Assembly: GCA_002397345.1 (NCBI GenBank) | Contig: DHAH01000164.1 | Coordinates: 3,901-10,608 of the forward strand | Length of the DNA stretch: 6,708 nt | Direction of reading: 5' to 3' | Source of the DNA: Clostridiales bacterium UBA4959 | GTDB taxonomy: Bacteria; Bacillota; Clostridia; Oscillospirales; CAG-272 | Shown: positions 1-6,412 of the stretch, in pieces | Layout: every line of letters starts with the position of its first letter | How positions within the stretch are numbered: the stretch's first letter is position 1 | The notes under the pieces: model-generated | The model's database searches: none | What the model was told of the DNA's origin: nothing | What the model saw: the letters and a program-made list of their open reading frames with translations, nothing else | Made by a program: the position numbers and the translations under genes

Positions 1-15
1 TGCCGCTACCTACAA

Positions 16-1854
16 TCAATTATCTTCGAAGAACCGTTTATACCAGATTAAAAACGTCAGCGCAGTCCAAATTTTGCGTCCGTTATTTTCCTCTCCCGAA
101 CGGTGCTTTTCCAATAACCCGTTCAGCGCTCCGATATCAAAAAATCCGGAAGCGGACGGCGAATTGAAATATTCGCGGGTTAAATTGTAATATTTGTCCT
201 CGCGCAGCCAGAATTTTATCGGTACGGGGAAACCTATCTTTTCGCGGTTCGCCCAATCGTCGGGGAGGATGCGGTTAGCCGCCTGCCTCAGCACGTATTT
301 GGTGTTTTTTTCGTTGATTTTATAATCTGACGGAATTTTCCGCGCCATTTCCATAACGTTTTTATCAAGGAACGGTACGCGCAGCTCAAGCGAATGCGCC
401 ATGCTCATTTTGTCGGCTTTGAGCAGTATGTCGCCCGGCAGCCACAAATTAAGGTCGAGATATTGCTTTTTTTCCAGCTCGGTTTTATCTTTTACCCGCG
501 CATAAACCGGTGCGGTCAGCTCATGCGGGGTCAGCCCGCCGCGATACTCGGGACGCAGTATCTGTGCCGCTTCGTTTTCCGGAAAAACCATTGCCTGTCC
601 GATGAAGTAGTTCTCCGGTTTACCCGAACATTTAATGAGAAATTCGCGGCCCTTGAAATAACCCATTCGCGACGCCGCCGACGCCGCCGCCCGGCGTACA
701 AACGGCGGCAGTTTTTTATACTTTTTCATCGCGGGCGCTTCGTCGTACCACTCATAACCCGCGAAAATCTCGTCCGAGCCCTCGCCTGAGAGTACGACCG
801 TCACCTGCTCCGCCGCGAGCTGCGCCAGAAAATACAGCGGCACCGACGACGGGTTGGACTGCGGCTCGTCCATGTGATATTGAATCGTTGGCAGCGCGGC
901 AAAACACTCGTCCGCCGTCAGCATGCGCCGCACATTTTTTATGCCCAGCTTGTCCGAAAGCTCGGCGGCGTAATTTGTTTCATCAAATTTATTATAGTCA
1001 AACCCGACCGAAAATGTCGTGTCGGGCATCATCGAAGCGGTTATATAACTGGAATCTACGCCGCCCGACAGGAACGCGCCGATTTTAACATCGCTGATTT
1101 TATGAGACGTAACCGATTCGCGTATCGCGCTGTCCAGCCTGTCGACCCACTCGTCAAAAGGCGCCCTCTCCGGCTGGAATTCCACATCGTAATAGCGGCG
1201 CAGCTTAAATTCGCCGTTTCTGTATGTGAAGCAATGCGCCGGGGGCAGCTTGTAAACGCCTTCGAAAAAGGTCTCCTCCGTCGCCGAGTATTGGAACGTG
1301 AGATATGGGCGCAGTGCGCGCGCGTTAAGCTTTTTAACAAAATCCGGATGTTCCAAAAAGCTCTTAATTTCCGAACCGAATATAAGCCCGCCGCTCATTT
1401 TGCTATAATAAAACGGTTTTATACCGAAAATGTCGCGTGCGCCAAAAAGCGTTTTCTCGCGTCGGTCCCAGATAACGAAAGCGAACATTCCGCGTAATTT
1501 ATCGACGATACTCCCGCCGTATTCTTCATAACCGCGCAGCAGCACCTCGGTATCGCAGCGTGTGCGGAAGACGTAACCGCGTCCCTCAAGCTCACGCCGT
1601 AGCTCCATGAAATTGTAAATCTCGCCGTTGTATACAATCACATAATTACCGTCGGGCGATGTCATAGGCTGACGCCCGCCCTCGGACAGGTCGAGTATGC
1701 TCAGCCTGCGGAATCCGAGCGCGATCCCGTCGTCCATGGCGTCGATATATTCGCCCGACATGTCGGGACCGCGGTGCGCGATCTTCTCCGCCATGCGCGC
1801 GACAATTTCTTTTTTATTTTCATATCTACCGGTGAATCCGACAAAACCGCACAT
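16..1854 (-). CDS. asnB: Asparagine synthase (glutamine-hydrolysing), AsnB
   Basis: Cytoplasmic enzyme making asparagine from aspartate, ATP and glutamine. The frame is open 13 codons further upstream to an ATG at 1893, but the ATG at 1854 is chosen because it gives MCGFVGF, where Cys2 becomes the N-terminal nucleophile of the class II glutaminase. From that start the protein is 612 aa, the usual size of the bacterial asnB type. The N-terminal glutaminase domain shows HRGPD (27-31), RRLSILDL (49-56), YNGEIYN (75-81), the RCDTEVLL block (99-106) and RDIFGIKPFYY (140-150). The synthetase domain has the PP-loop SGGVDSS (263-269) and SGEGSDEIFAGY (356-367). All expected motifs are present, so it should be active. 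The ribosome site is weak (GGTAGG, ending 3 nt before ATG). It lies alone here, divergent from thiT. A specialised glycan- or natural-product-modifying amidotransferase of the same fold is possible but less likely. Confidence 0.93.
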   Translation of the reverse strand: MCGFVGFTGRYENKKEIVARMAEKIAHRGPDMSGEYIDAMDDGIALGFRRLSILDLSEGGRQPMTSPDGNYVIVYNGEIYNFMELRRELEGRGYVFRTRCDTEVLLRGYEEYGGSIVDKLRGMFAFVIWDRREKTLFGARDIFGIKPFYYSKMSGGLIFGSEIKSFLEHPDFVKKLNARALRPYLTFQYSATEETFFEGVYKLPPAHCFTYRNGEFKLRRYYDVEFQPERAPFDEWVDRLDSAIRESVTSHKISDVKIGAFLSGGVDSSYITASMMPDTTFSVGFDYNKFDETNYAAELSDKLGIKNVRRMLTADECFAALPTIQYHMDEPQSNPSSVPLYFLAQLAAEQVTVVLSGEGSDEIFAGYEWYDEAPAMKKYKKLPPFVRRAAASAASRMGYFKGREFLIKCSGKPENYFIGQAMVFPENEAAQILRPEYRGGLTPHELTAPVYARVKDKTELEKKQYLDLNLWLPGDILLKADKMSMAHSLELRVPFLDKNVMEMARKIPSDYKINEKNTKYVLRQAANRILPDDWANREKIGFPVPIKFWLREDKYYNLTREYFNSPSASGFFDIGALNGLLEKHRSGEENNGRKIWTALTFLIWYKRFFEDN

Positions 1855-1967
1855 AAACCTACCAATATATCCGAATATCCGAAATAGCGTCACCGCATTA
1901 TAATTATACTATGAAATAAAACAGACTTTTACCAGCGTGCCGCCTATTTTATCACTGTAACCATATT

Positions 1968-1996
1968 ATTATATCCCGCTCCGCGCGGGATTTCAA
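1968..1996 (-). promoter_or_regulatory. Probable asnB promoter with palindromic spacer
   Basis: Reading the minus strand, a -35 box TTGAAA (1991-1996) is followed by a 17-bp spacer and a perfect -10 TATAAT (1968-1973), giving a start of transcription near 1961 and a leader of about 105 nt before the asnB ATG. The spacer is almost wholly an inverted repeat, ATCCCGC/GCGGGAT with a 5-nt centre. Two further TATAAT hexamers occur closer to the gene (1903-1908 and 1897-1902), but neither has a convincing -35 box. Promoter assignment is by consensus match only. Confidence 0.6.
1973..1991. repeat. Perfect 7-bp inverted repeat between the divergent genes
   Basis: ATCCCGC and GCGGGAT are separated by TCCGC. 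The repeat fills the spacer of the probable asnB promoter, which fits an operator. Read on the plus strand the hairpin is followed within about 9 nt by a T-rich run (ending TGTTTTTTG), so it could instead be a weak terminator stopping plus-strand transcripts. The sequence alone does not decide between the two. Confidence 0.55.
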
Positions 1997-2006
1997 GTGT
2001 TTTTTG

Positions 2007-2045
2007 TTAATGTATGGACAACCTTTGACCGCAGCCGTACATTAA
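2007..2045. repeat. Imperfect 11-bp inverted repeat, possible operator
   Basis: TTAATGTATGG (2007-2017) faces CCGTACATTAA (2035-2045) across 17 nt, with 10 of 11 positions complementary and the remaining one a G-T wobble. It lies just upstream of both divergent -35 boxes (asnB at 1991-1996, thiT at 2059-2064), where a regulator binding two half-sites could act on either gene. No known operator consensus is recognised. Confidence 0.45.
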
Positions 2046-2058
2046 GCATTTTCGCATG

Positions 2059-2088
2059 TTGACAAGCGCGCGTTTATGTGTTTTTATA
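2059..2088 (+). promoter_or_regulatory. Probable promoter of the thiT riboswitch transcript
   Basis: A perfect -35 TTGACA (2059-2064) is followed after 18 bp by TTTATA (2083-2088), with TATATA (2085-2090) as an alternative -10 at a long 20-bp spacing. Transcription would start around 2094-2097, just before the TPP aptamer. The -35 is strong and the -10 is less certain. Confidence 0.6.
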
Positions 2089-2109
2089 TATACAGCCGCC
2101 ATAAAAACC

Positions 2110-2213
2110 GAATAACCAGGGGCGCTGAACGATTTCGGCTGTGATGCGAGACAAATACGGTCTCCGGTCCCTTATAACCTGATATGGGTAATGCCAACGT
2201 AGGGAGATTGTTT
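2110..2213 (+). ncRNA. TPP riboswitch aptamer (THI element)
   Basis: The 3' half is nearly the textbook thi box: CCCTT, AACCTGAT, GGGTAATGCCAACGTAGGGA (2168-2205). The 5' half has the AGGGGC strand of P2 (2118-2123), whose GGG pairs with CCC around 2169-2171. P3 is a clean hairpin, GCTGAA/TTCGGC (2124-2139), followed by the J3/2 motif TGTGA (2140-2144) and a second hairpin, GAGAC/GTCTC (2148-2164). A weak P1 can be drawn from 2110-2117 with 2206-2213. The element binds thiamine pyrophosphate and lies directly upstream of a thiamine transporter gene, matching its known targets. The usual J3/2 motif is TGAGA, so this copy has one changed base there. Confidence 0.93.
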
Positions 2214-2232
2214 ATCAGACCGATAAATATTT

Positions 2233-2277
2233 TTTACCGTAACCCAAAAATTCGGGTGACGGTAAATTTTTATTTTT
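2233..2277 (+). terminator. Riboswitch-controlled intrinsic terminator
   Basis: TTTACCGT plus ACCC pairs with GGGT plus ACGGTAAA (2233-2266) in a 12-bp stem with one A-G mismatch, followed by TTTTTATTTTT (2267-2277). It stands between the TPP aptamer and the thiT ribosome site, as expected for transcription attenuation: bound TPP should favour the terminator and switch off thiT. The ribosome site starts directly after the T-tract and is not inside the stem, which argues for transcriptional rather than translational control. Confidence 0.85.
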
Positions 2278-2283
2278 CGGAGG
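2278..2283 (+). promoter_or_regulatory. thiT ribosome binding site
   Basis: CGGAGG lies 6 nt before the ATG at 2290. This is strong, fixes the start, and abuts the riboswitch terminator T-tract. Confidence 0.85.
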
Positions 2284-2289
2284 TTCTTC

Positions 2290-2937
2290 ATGCAGCAAAA
2301 CAAAACGCGTGTTCTCGTCGAATGCGCCGTCATGGTCGCGCTGGCGTCGGCGCTGTCCATGCTCAAAATTTACGATGCGCCGCTGGGCGGCTCGGTAACG
2401 CTCTTCTCGATGGCGCCGCTTATAGCGGTTGCGTTCCGGCAAGGGCCGCGCTGGGGCTTCGCCGCGTCGTTCGTGTATTCCATCATCCAGCTCCTGCTGG
2501 GTTTAGGCTCGGTGTCCTATGTGCCCACCGCGCGTGGTATCGTGCTGTGCATACTGCTCGACTACATAATCCCGTTCACGCTGATCGGCGTCGCGGGCTT
2601 CTTCCGTCCCGCAAGCGACGGGGCCGCCAAAAGCGTTTCCAACAGCAAAAGGCTTGTCCTTGTCGCCGCCGCCGCGCTGACCGTGTGCGTGCTGCGCTTT
2701 ATATCGCATCTGCTCTCGGGCGCGGTGGTTTGGTATGAGATCACGAAAGCCGGCCAATGGAACGAGCTGGTTATGAAAACCGGCATGTGGACCTATTCGG
2801 CGATATACAACGCCAGCTATATGATACCCGAAACGCTGATTACGCTCGTCGCGTCGCCCGCCATCGCGTTTGTGCTTGCATCTGTGGGACGGGATCGCAC
2901 CGGCGGCGGTAAGACCACCCCAAAATCGCCGCAGTAA
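2290..2937 (+). CDS. thiT: ECF transporter S-component for thiamine, ThiT (YuaJ family)
   Basis: A 215-aa, very hydrophobic protein with about six membrane segments, the substrate-binding subunit of a group II energy-coupling-factor transporter for thiamine. Family features include the early GGSVTLFSMAPL block (33-44), LLDYIIPF (89-96), RFISHLL (136-142) and the C-terminal YSAIYN (169-174). By position, Y92, H140, W148, Y169 and N174 match the Tyr85, His125, Trp133, Tyr146 and Asn151 thiamine-binding residues of Lactococcus ThiT. The H-W and Y-N spacings (8 and 5) are identical; Glu84 corresponds to D91. Soluble loops are slightly longer than in that protein. The TPP riboswitch upstream independently supports the substrate. 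The ATPase and EcfT subunits are not in the window and are presumably shared from elsewhere in the genome. It is a monocistronic unit ending at a strong terminator. Confidence 0.9.
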   Translation: MQQNKTRVLVECAVMVALASALSMLKIYDAPLGGSVTLFSMAPLIAVAFRQGPRWGFAASFVYSIIQLLLGLGSVSYVPTARGIVLCILLDYIIPFTLIGVAGFFRPASDGAAKSVSNSKRLVLVAAAALTVCVLRFISHLLSGAVVWYEITKAGQWNELVMKTGMWTYSAIYNASYMIPETLITLVASPAIAFVLASVGRDRTGGGKTTPKSPQ

Positions 2938-2964
2938 TCAATACTATAAATAGCTTAAAATTAT

Positions 2965-3011
2965 AAAATCGCCTCGCATTTAGTTTTTTCAAATGCGAGG
3001 CTCGATTTTTA
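2965..3011. terminator. Bidirectional intrinsic terminator between converging genes
   Basis: GCCTCGCATTT and AAATGCGAGGC form a perfect 11-bp stem (2971-3001) with a 9-nt loop, extended by AAAATC/GATTTT across a 2-nt bulge. On the plus strand it ends thiT transcription with a GATTTTT run. On the minus strand the mirrored sequence gives GATTTTATAATTTT and would stop transcripts arriving from the acetyltransferase and the operon upstream of it. No coding sequence is seen from 2938 to 3043. Confidence 0.85.
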
Positions 3012-3043
3012 TTGTACAGATAGAACCCGACACATTTTAGTTT

Positions 3044-3559
3044 TTAAGTAATATTAATTGCGGTTTCGTATATATTTTTTATATCGTTAAATGTTCCTAA
3101 AAGTTTCGCGCCATTTGATATGAATATTTTATTTGAAGGAACATTGTCAATGTGAACGAACGATTTAATTTTTTCATAGCCATGCAGTTTACACTTCTCT
3201 AATATTTAAAGAAACAATGCATTTCCATATCCCTTGCTGCGGAAAGATTTAGCGATTCCGTAACCGAAATTTCCAACACCCTGTTTCTCTAACAAATCAC
3301 TTGAATAATGACGAATTCTTGCTATTCCGATAGGCTGTTCGTCAGCATAAAAAAAATATGTTGTCTGCGGAATCCAGTTTATAGGCAGGTTCTGCGCTTT
3401 TGAATAATCGTTTTCTTGAATCAACCATTTTTTATATTCATCAAATGACATACCTTTTACTTCGTTCGTAAAACCATATTCACTACCGTCAATTTTTTGA
3501 AGCATGTTATATTCATTAACTCCGTTTTCCGGAGAAAGTTGTCTTAATTCGAATATCAT
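3044..3559 (-). pseudogene. GNAT-family N-acetyltransferase interrupted by an in-frame TAA
   Basis: The frame starts best at the ATG at 3559, which has AGGAG (3569-3573) 9 nt upstream and gives MIFELRQLSPENG, the usual beginning of this family; an ATG at 3577 lacks such a site. The open part (117 aa) contains FFYADEQPIGIARIRHY and the acetyl-CoA loop RSKGYG (107-112), then meets TAA at 3206-3208. Reading on in the same frame gives 53 more residues, including ILEKCKLHGYEKIKSFVHID and NVPSNKIFISNGAKLLG, a convincing GNAT C-terminus, before a second TAA at 3044-3046. The whole would be 171 codons, a normal length. A single change such as TTA to TAA explains it. The truncated product lacks the last strands and helices of the fold and is probably inactive. 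The gene is much richer in A and T than its neighbours, suggesting separate acquisition. Substrate unknown. Confidence 0.85.
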
Positions 3560-3613
3560 ATGAAAAATCTCCTGCATGCGGTAAATAAATAATCCCTATT
3601 GTTTTAAATTTTT

Positions 3614-5002
3614 TTAAAATCTAAAATATATGAACGGGTTATAGTCCGAGCCGGTGAGGAAAACCACTGACAGTAAAAATAGCCCTATACAGCCCGCTAC
3701 ATTGAGTAAACACGCGGCGGTTTCCCCTCCTTCTGCCGATACCAGCTTTTTACGCAGCCACGGCAGCACCGGCGCGGAGAAAATTATGCCCCATACGATC
3801 GCCAGTCCGGTTATGTTGTCAAGCTGCGCGGCTGCGCGCTCAAATCCGATGTTGCCGAAATTGAACATCGCGCCCACATATTTCAGCGCGTCGCCCAGCG
3901 TATCCGCGCGGAACAGCACCCAGCCTATGAGTACAACAAGCAGCGTATAAATCCTGCCGACGATTTTAGGCAGTTTTGCGAGCGCCTTGCTCCAGCCCAG
4001 CCGCTCGATAATCAAAAACAAGCCGTGATATAACCCCCACACGAGGAACGTCCACGCCGCGCCGTGCCATATACCCGTGCAGGCGAACACAATGATAAGG
4101 TTTATATATGTGCGCGCGGTTCCCTTGCGGTTGCCGCCTAATGGGATATACAGATAATCGCGGAACCACGTGGAAAGCGAGATATGCCAGCGCCGCCAGA
4201 ATTCCTGCACGGATGCCGATATATAAGGGTAGTTGAAGTTTTCGCAGAATGTAAAACCGAACATATGACCCAGCCCTATCGCCATATCAGAATAGCCGCT
4301 GAAATCGAAATAAATTTGCAGCGCGTAGCAAATCGCGCCCAGCCATGCCGTCGCGGCATTCAGCCCGGACCCGACCGCAAACGCCGTGTCGGCGAACGCC
4401 GCGACAATGTTGGAGATAAGCACCTTTTTCGACAGACCCATGATAAAACGCGAGATGCCCCGGAATATCGAATCTTCGTCATACGCAAGTGTCGAAAGCT
4501 GCTCCTCCACGTCTATATAGCGCACAATCGGGCCGGCGATGAGCTGCGGGAACAGCATAATATAAAGCGTCAGCTTGGCGGGGTTGTGCTGCGCTTTCAC
4601 GTTGCCCAGATAAACATCGATTACATACGACATTATCTGGAACATAAAGAACGATATGCCGATGGGCAGCGCGATATATCCGAAACGGTTGCCCGTGACA
4701 AAATTAAAATATTTGAAATAGAACAGCAGTCCGAGGTTAAAAACTATCGCAAGTATAAATATCGCCTTACGGCTGCCATGATTGCCTTCGGTTTTTTCAA
4801 GCCCCAGCCCGAACATATAGTTGCACACTGTCGAAGCCAGTATTATAAAGACATTCCGCGGCTCGCCCCACGCGAAAAAAACGATGGAGGCGGCAAGCAG
4901 CACCGTAATTTTAAGCGATATGTATTTACGGGGTATAATATAAAATAGGATCAGCGTAACCGGCAGAAAAATGAACAGGAAGATTGTCGAGCTGAATATC
5001 AT
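3614..5002 (-). CDS. MBOAT family O-acyltransferase (AlgI/DltB-like)
   Basis: A 462-aa multi-pass membrane protein of the membrane-bound O-acyltransferase family, which moves acyl groups (acetyl in AlgI, D-alanyl in DltB) from the cytoplasmic side for attachment to extracellular polymers. Seen directly: the N-terminal MIFSSTIFLFIFLP, LFPQLIAGPIVRY (150-162), the YFDFSGYSDMAIG block (231-243), EFWRRWHISLSTWFRDYLYIPLGG (267-290, with His273), and TGIWHGAAWTFLVWG (309-323), whose His313 matches the conserved MBOAT catalytic histidine. The C-terminus ends NPFIYFRF, as in AlgI relatives. The ribosome site AGGGGG overlaps the TAG stop of the upstream AlgJ-like gene, and the two genes are 12 nt apart, so they are surely one operon. 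AlgI-like is favoured over DltB because the partner is AlgJ-like and no other dlt gene is present. The acceptor is unknown: a cell-wall glycan, exopolysaccharide or teichoic acid are all possible. Confidence 0.9.
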   Translation of the reverse strand: MIFSSTIFLFIFLPVTLILFYIIPRKYISLKITVLLAASIVFFAWGEPRNVFIILASTVCNYMFGLGLEKTEGNHGSRKAIFILAIVFNLGLLFYFKYFNFVTGNRFGYIALPIGISFFMFQIMSYVIDVYLGNVKAQHNPAKLTLYIMLFPQLIAGPIVRYIDVEEQLSTLAYDEDSIFRGISRFIMGLSKKVLISNIVAAFADTAFAVGSGLNAATAWLGAICYALQIYFDFSGYSDMAIGLGHMFGFTFCENFNYPYISASVQEFWRRWHISLSTWFRDYLYIPLGGNRKGTARTYINLIIVFACTGIWHGAAWTFLVWGLYHGLFLIIERLGWSKALAKLPKIVGRIYTLLVVLIGWVLFRADTLGDALKYVGAMFNFGNIGFERAAAQLDNITGLAIVWGIIFSAPVLPWLRKKLVSAEGGETAACLLNVAGCIGLFLLSVVFLTGSDYNPFIYFRF

Positions 5003-5014
5003 GTTAAACGCCCC

Positions 5015-6412
5015 CTATTTTATTTCATTGTCCTGCAAATAATAATACAGCGACGCGTAGATCAGGTTGCTTCCTATAAATCCATTGCCGGTGGACTTTT
5101 TATAATTTTCACGCGTAGGGAACATGCCGCGGATCTGTTGTTCGGTTTGCTCGAAGATAACAAGATCTATTTTATCAAGCAGCTTACCCCACGCTTCATA
5201 ACCCATTTCTCCGAACGGACTGTATTTTTGCTGTCCCAGATAGTTGTTGTAATTAAATTGCTGCAATTTATCATTGATACGGTATTTACGTAAATAATTT
5301 ACAATGTCGCCGGAAAAGCTGCCGCCCTGGACAAGCACGCCGATCCGCTCGCCGTCGTCGGGATTGACAACATAAGCGTCGGGCGCGTAATAATATTCGT
5401 CTTTTATCGAGCCGGATTTATCAATTGTGCCATATAATATATTATAAATATCCACGTCTGAGTTGCCGCCGATCTGAGGCGGATTTTTTGTTTCGATCAC
5501 ACCGCGCGTACCCAGCCGGCGCACATTTATATTTGTTATCGCGGCGTATTTATCAATCACCGCTTTAGTTGCCTCAAACGACGCGAGGTGATTCCAGTGG
5601 ATACCCGTTTTTGGGAAGCTCGCATACAGACCGAGCTCGCCGAACAGCTCGCTCGAGTCGATATAATTAAGCGTACTCTGTTTTAATAATTTTTGCAGTC
5701 TTGTATACGGGCGCACATAATCCTCGGGCGCGTATCTGGTGTTTTTATACCACTCGGGAATATATTTTTCATACCGGCTCGCTTTTGATGAGGATAACAG
5801 ATAAACCATTGTTATTCCACGCCGGGCAAGCTGTTCTTGTATGTATTCCAGCATATCCACAAGTGTCGTCAATCCCTCGTCGGTCACAGATATATACGGC
5901 TCGCCGTAGCCGTACATCTCGTCAATATACGCCGACTCGAACAGATAACCCGATTTGCCGACAAGCACCGCGTCAGAACCTTTAAAACCCACCGGCTCGA
6001 CGGGTATATCGTCGCGGCGGCGGATATTGATGTTCGCGTACATGTTTTTGTCAGTGTCGAACATATACTGGACGCTCTCGTCAATGCTCTCCGGCGCTTC
6101 TTCCGTATCCGCCGGCTTGCCCGTTTTAGAGCGGATGCTGATTATATTAAGGCTGTCGGCGTCGTATTTTAGCTGGCGGTAGAAAACGACCAGATCGGAG
6201 CGCGGGAGATAGTGTGTCGAAAACCACGATTCGAACGACTGCCTGAAACTGCCGTCAAACCAGCTTTGAACGGATGGCGCCTCGAGCTTCGCTTCCCTCT
6301 CGCTTTCCAGCGCCGCCTCCGAGCTGCCGAACAATAGCATTGTGAGCAGCGGAGCCGTTATCAGCACCATGAACACGCCGATTAAAAATAATTTCAACGA
6401 ACGGTTCACCAT
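5015..6412 (-). CDS. AlgJ/AlgX-like (DHHW-type) membrane-anchored acyltransferase partner
   Basis: A 465-aa protein with one N-terminal hydrophobic segment (about 6-28, preceded by MVNRSLK), so anchored with a large extracellular domain. Its layout follows the AlgJ/AlgX/DHHW group of SGNH-like proteins that hand acyl groups from an MBOAT partner to an exported polymer: VGKSGYLFE (151-159), [15 protein letters not shown] (205-219), GIHWN (270-274) corresponding to the DxHW motif, and [11 protein letters not shown] (359-369) corresponding to the GDSF serine region. H272 and S365 are the candidate catalytic His and Ser. The Asp of DxHW is Gly270, and GDS is GGS, so the canonical triad is incomplete in sequence. 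The start codon overlaps the end of the ABC ATPase gene (ATGGTGA, 7 nt) with no clear ribosome site, indicating translational coupling. The family assignment rests on motif order and on the adjacent MBOAT gene; overall identity to AlgJ is low by eye. Confidence 0.75.
   Translation of the reverse strand: MVNRSLKLFLIGVFMVLITAPLLTMLLFGSSEAALESEREAKLEAPSVQSWFDGSFRQSFESWFSTHYLPRSDLVVFYRQLKYDADSLNIISIRSKTGKPADTEEAPESIDESVQYMFDTDKNMYANINIRRRDDIPVEPVGFKGSDAVLVGKSGYLFESAYIDEMYGYGEPYISVTDEGLTTLVDMLEYIQEQLARRGITMVYLLSSSKASRYEKYIPEWYKNTRYAPEDYVRPYTRLQKLLKQSTLNYIDSSELFGELGLYASFPKTGIHWNHLASFEATKAVIDKYAAITNINVRRLGTRGVIETKNPPQIGGNSDVDIYNILYGTIDKSGSIKDEYYYAPDAYVVNPDDGERIGVLVQGGSFSGDIVNYLRKYRINDKLQQFNYNNYLGQQKYSPFGEMGYEAWGKLLDKIDLVIFEQTEQQIRGMFPTRENYKKSTGNGFIGSNLIYASLYYYLQDNEIK

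Noticed and set aside
394..1497. Plus-strand open frames inside asnB
   Set aside because: They lie antisense to a gene with complete family motifs, have Arg/His-rich low-quality translations and no ribosome sites. The same applies to the frames opposite thiT, MBOAT and the AlgJ-like gene.
1855..1893. Upstream ATG extending AsnB by 13 residues
   Set aside because: It would bury the catalytic Cys2; class II glutaminases need Cys directly after the initiator Met, which the ATG at 1854 provides.
1855..1967. Possible T-box leader for asnB
   Set aside because: The leader is only about 105 nt and no AGGGTGG-type T-box sequence or specifier stem is visible.
3206..3208. Reassigned stop codon
   Set aside because: TAA ends thiT and the MBOAT gene normally, TGA ends asnB and the ABC ATPase gene, and TAG ends the AlgJ-like gene, so all three act as stops here.
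3206..3577. A complete 123-aa protein starting at 3577
   Set aside because: The ATG at 3559 has the ribosome site at good spacing, and the frame continues past the TAA with clear GNAT sequence, so this is a truncated gene and not a natural short protein.
3560..3613. Terminator or separate promoter between MBOAT and the GNAT gene
   Set aside because: The 54-nt gap is AT-rich but shows no stable hairpin with a T-tract and no paired -35/-10 boxes; read-through from the operon is the simplest view.
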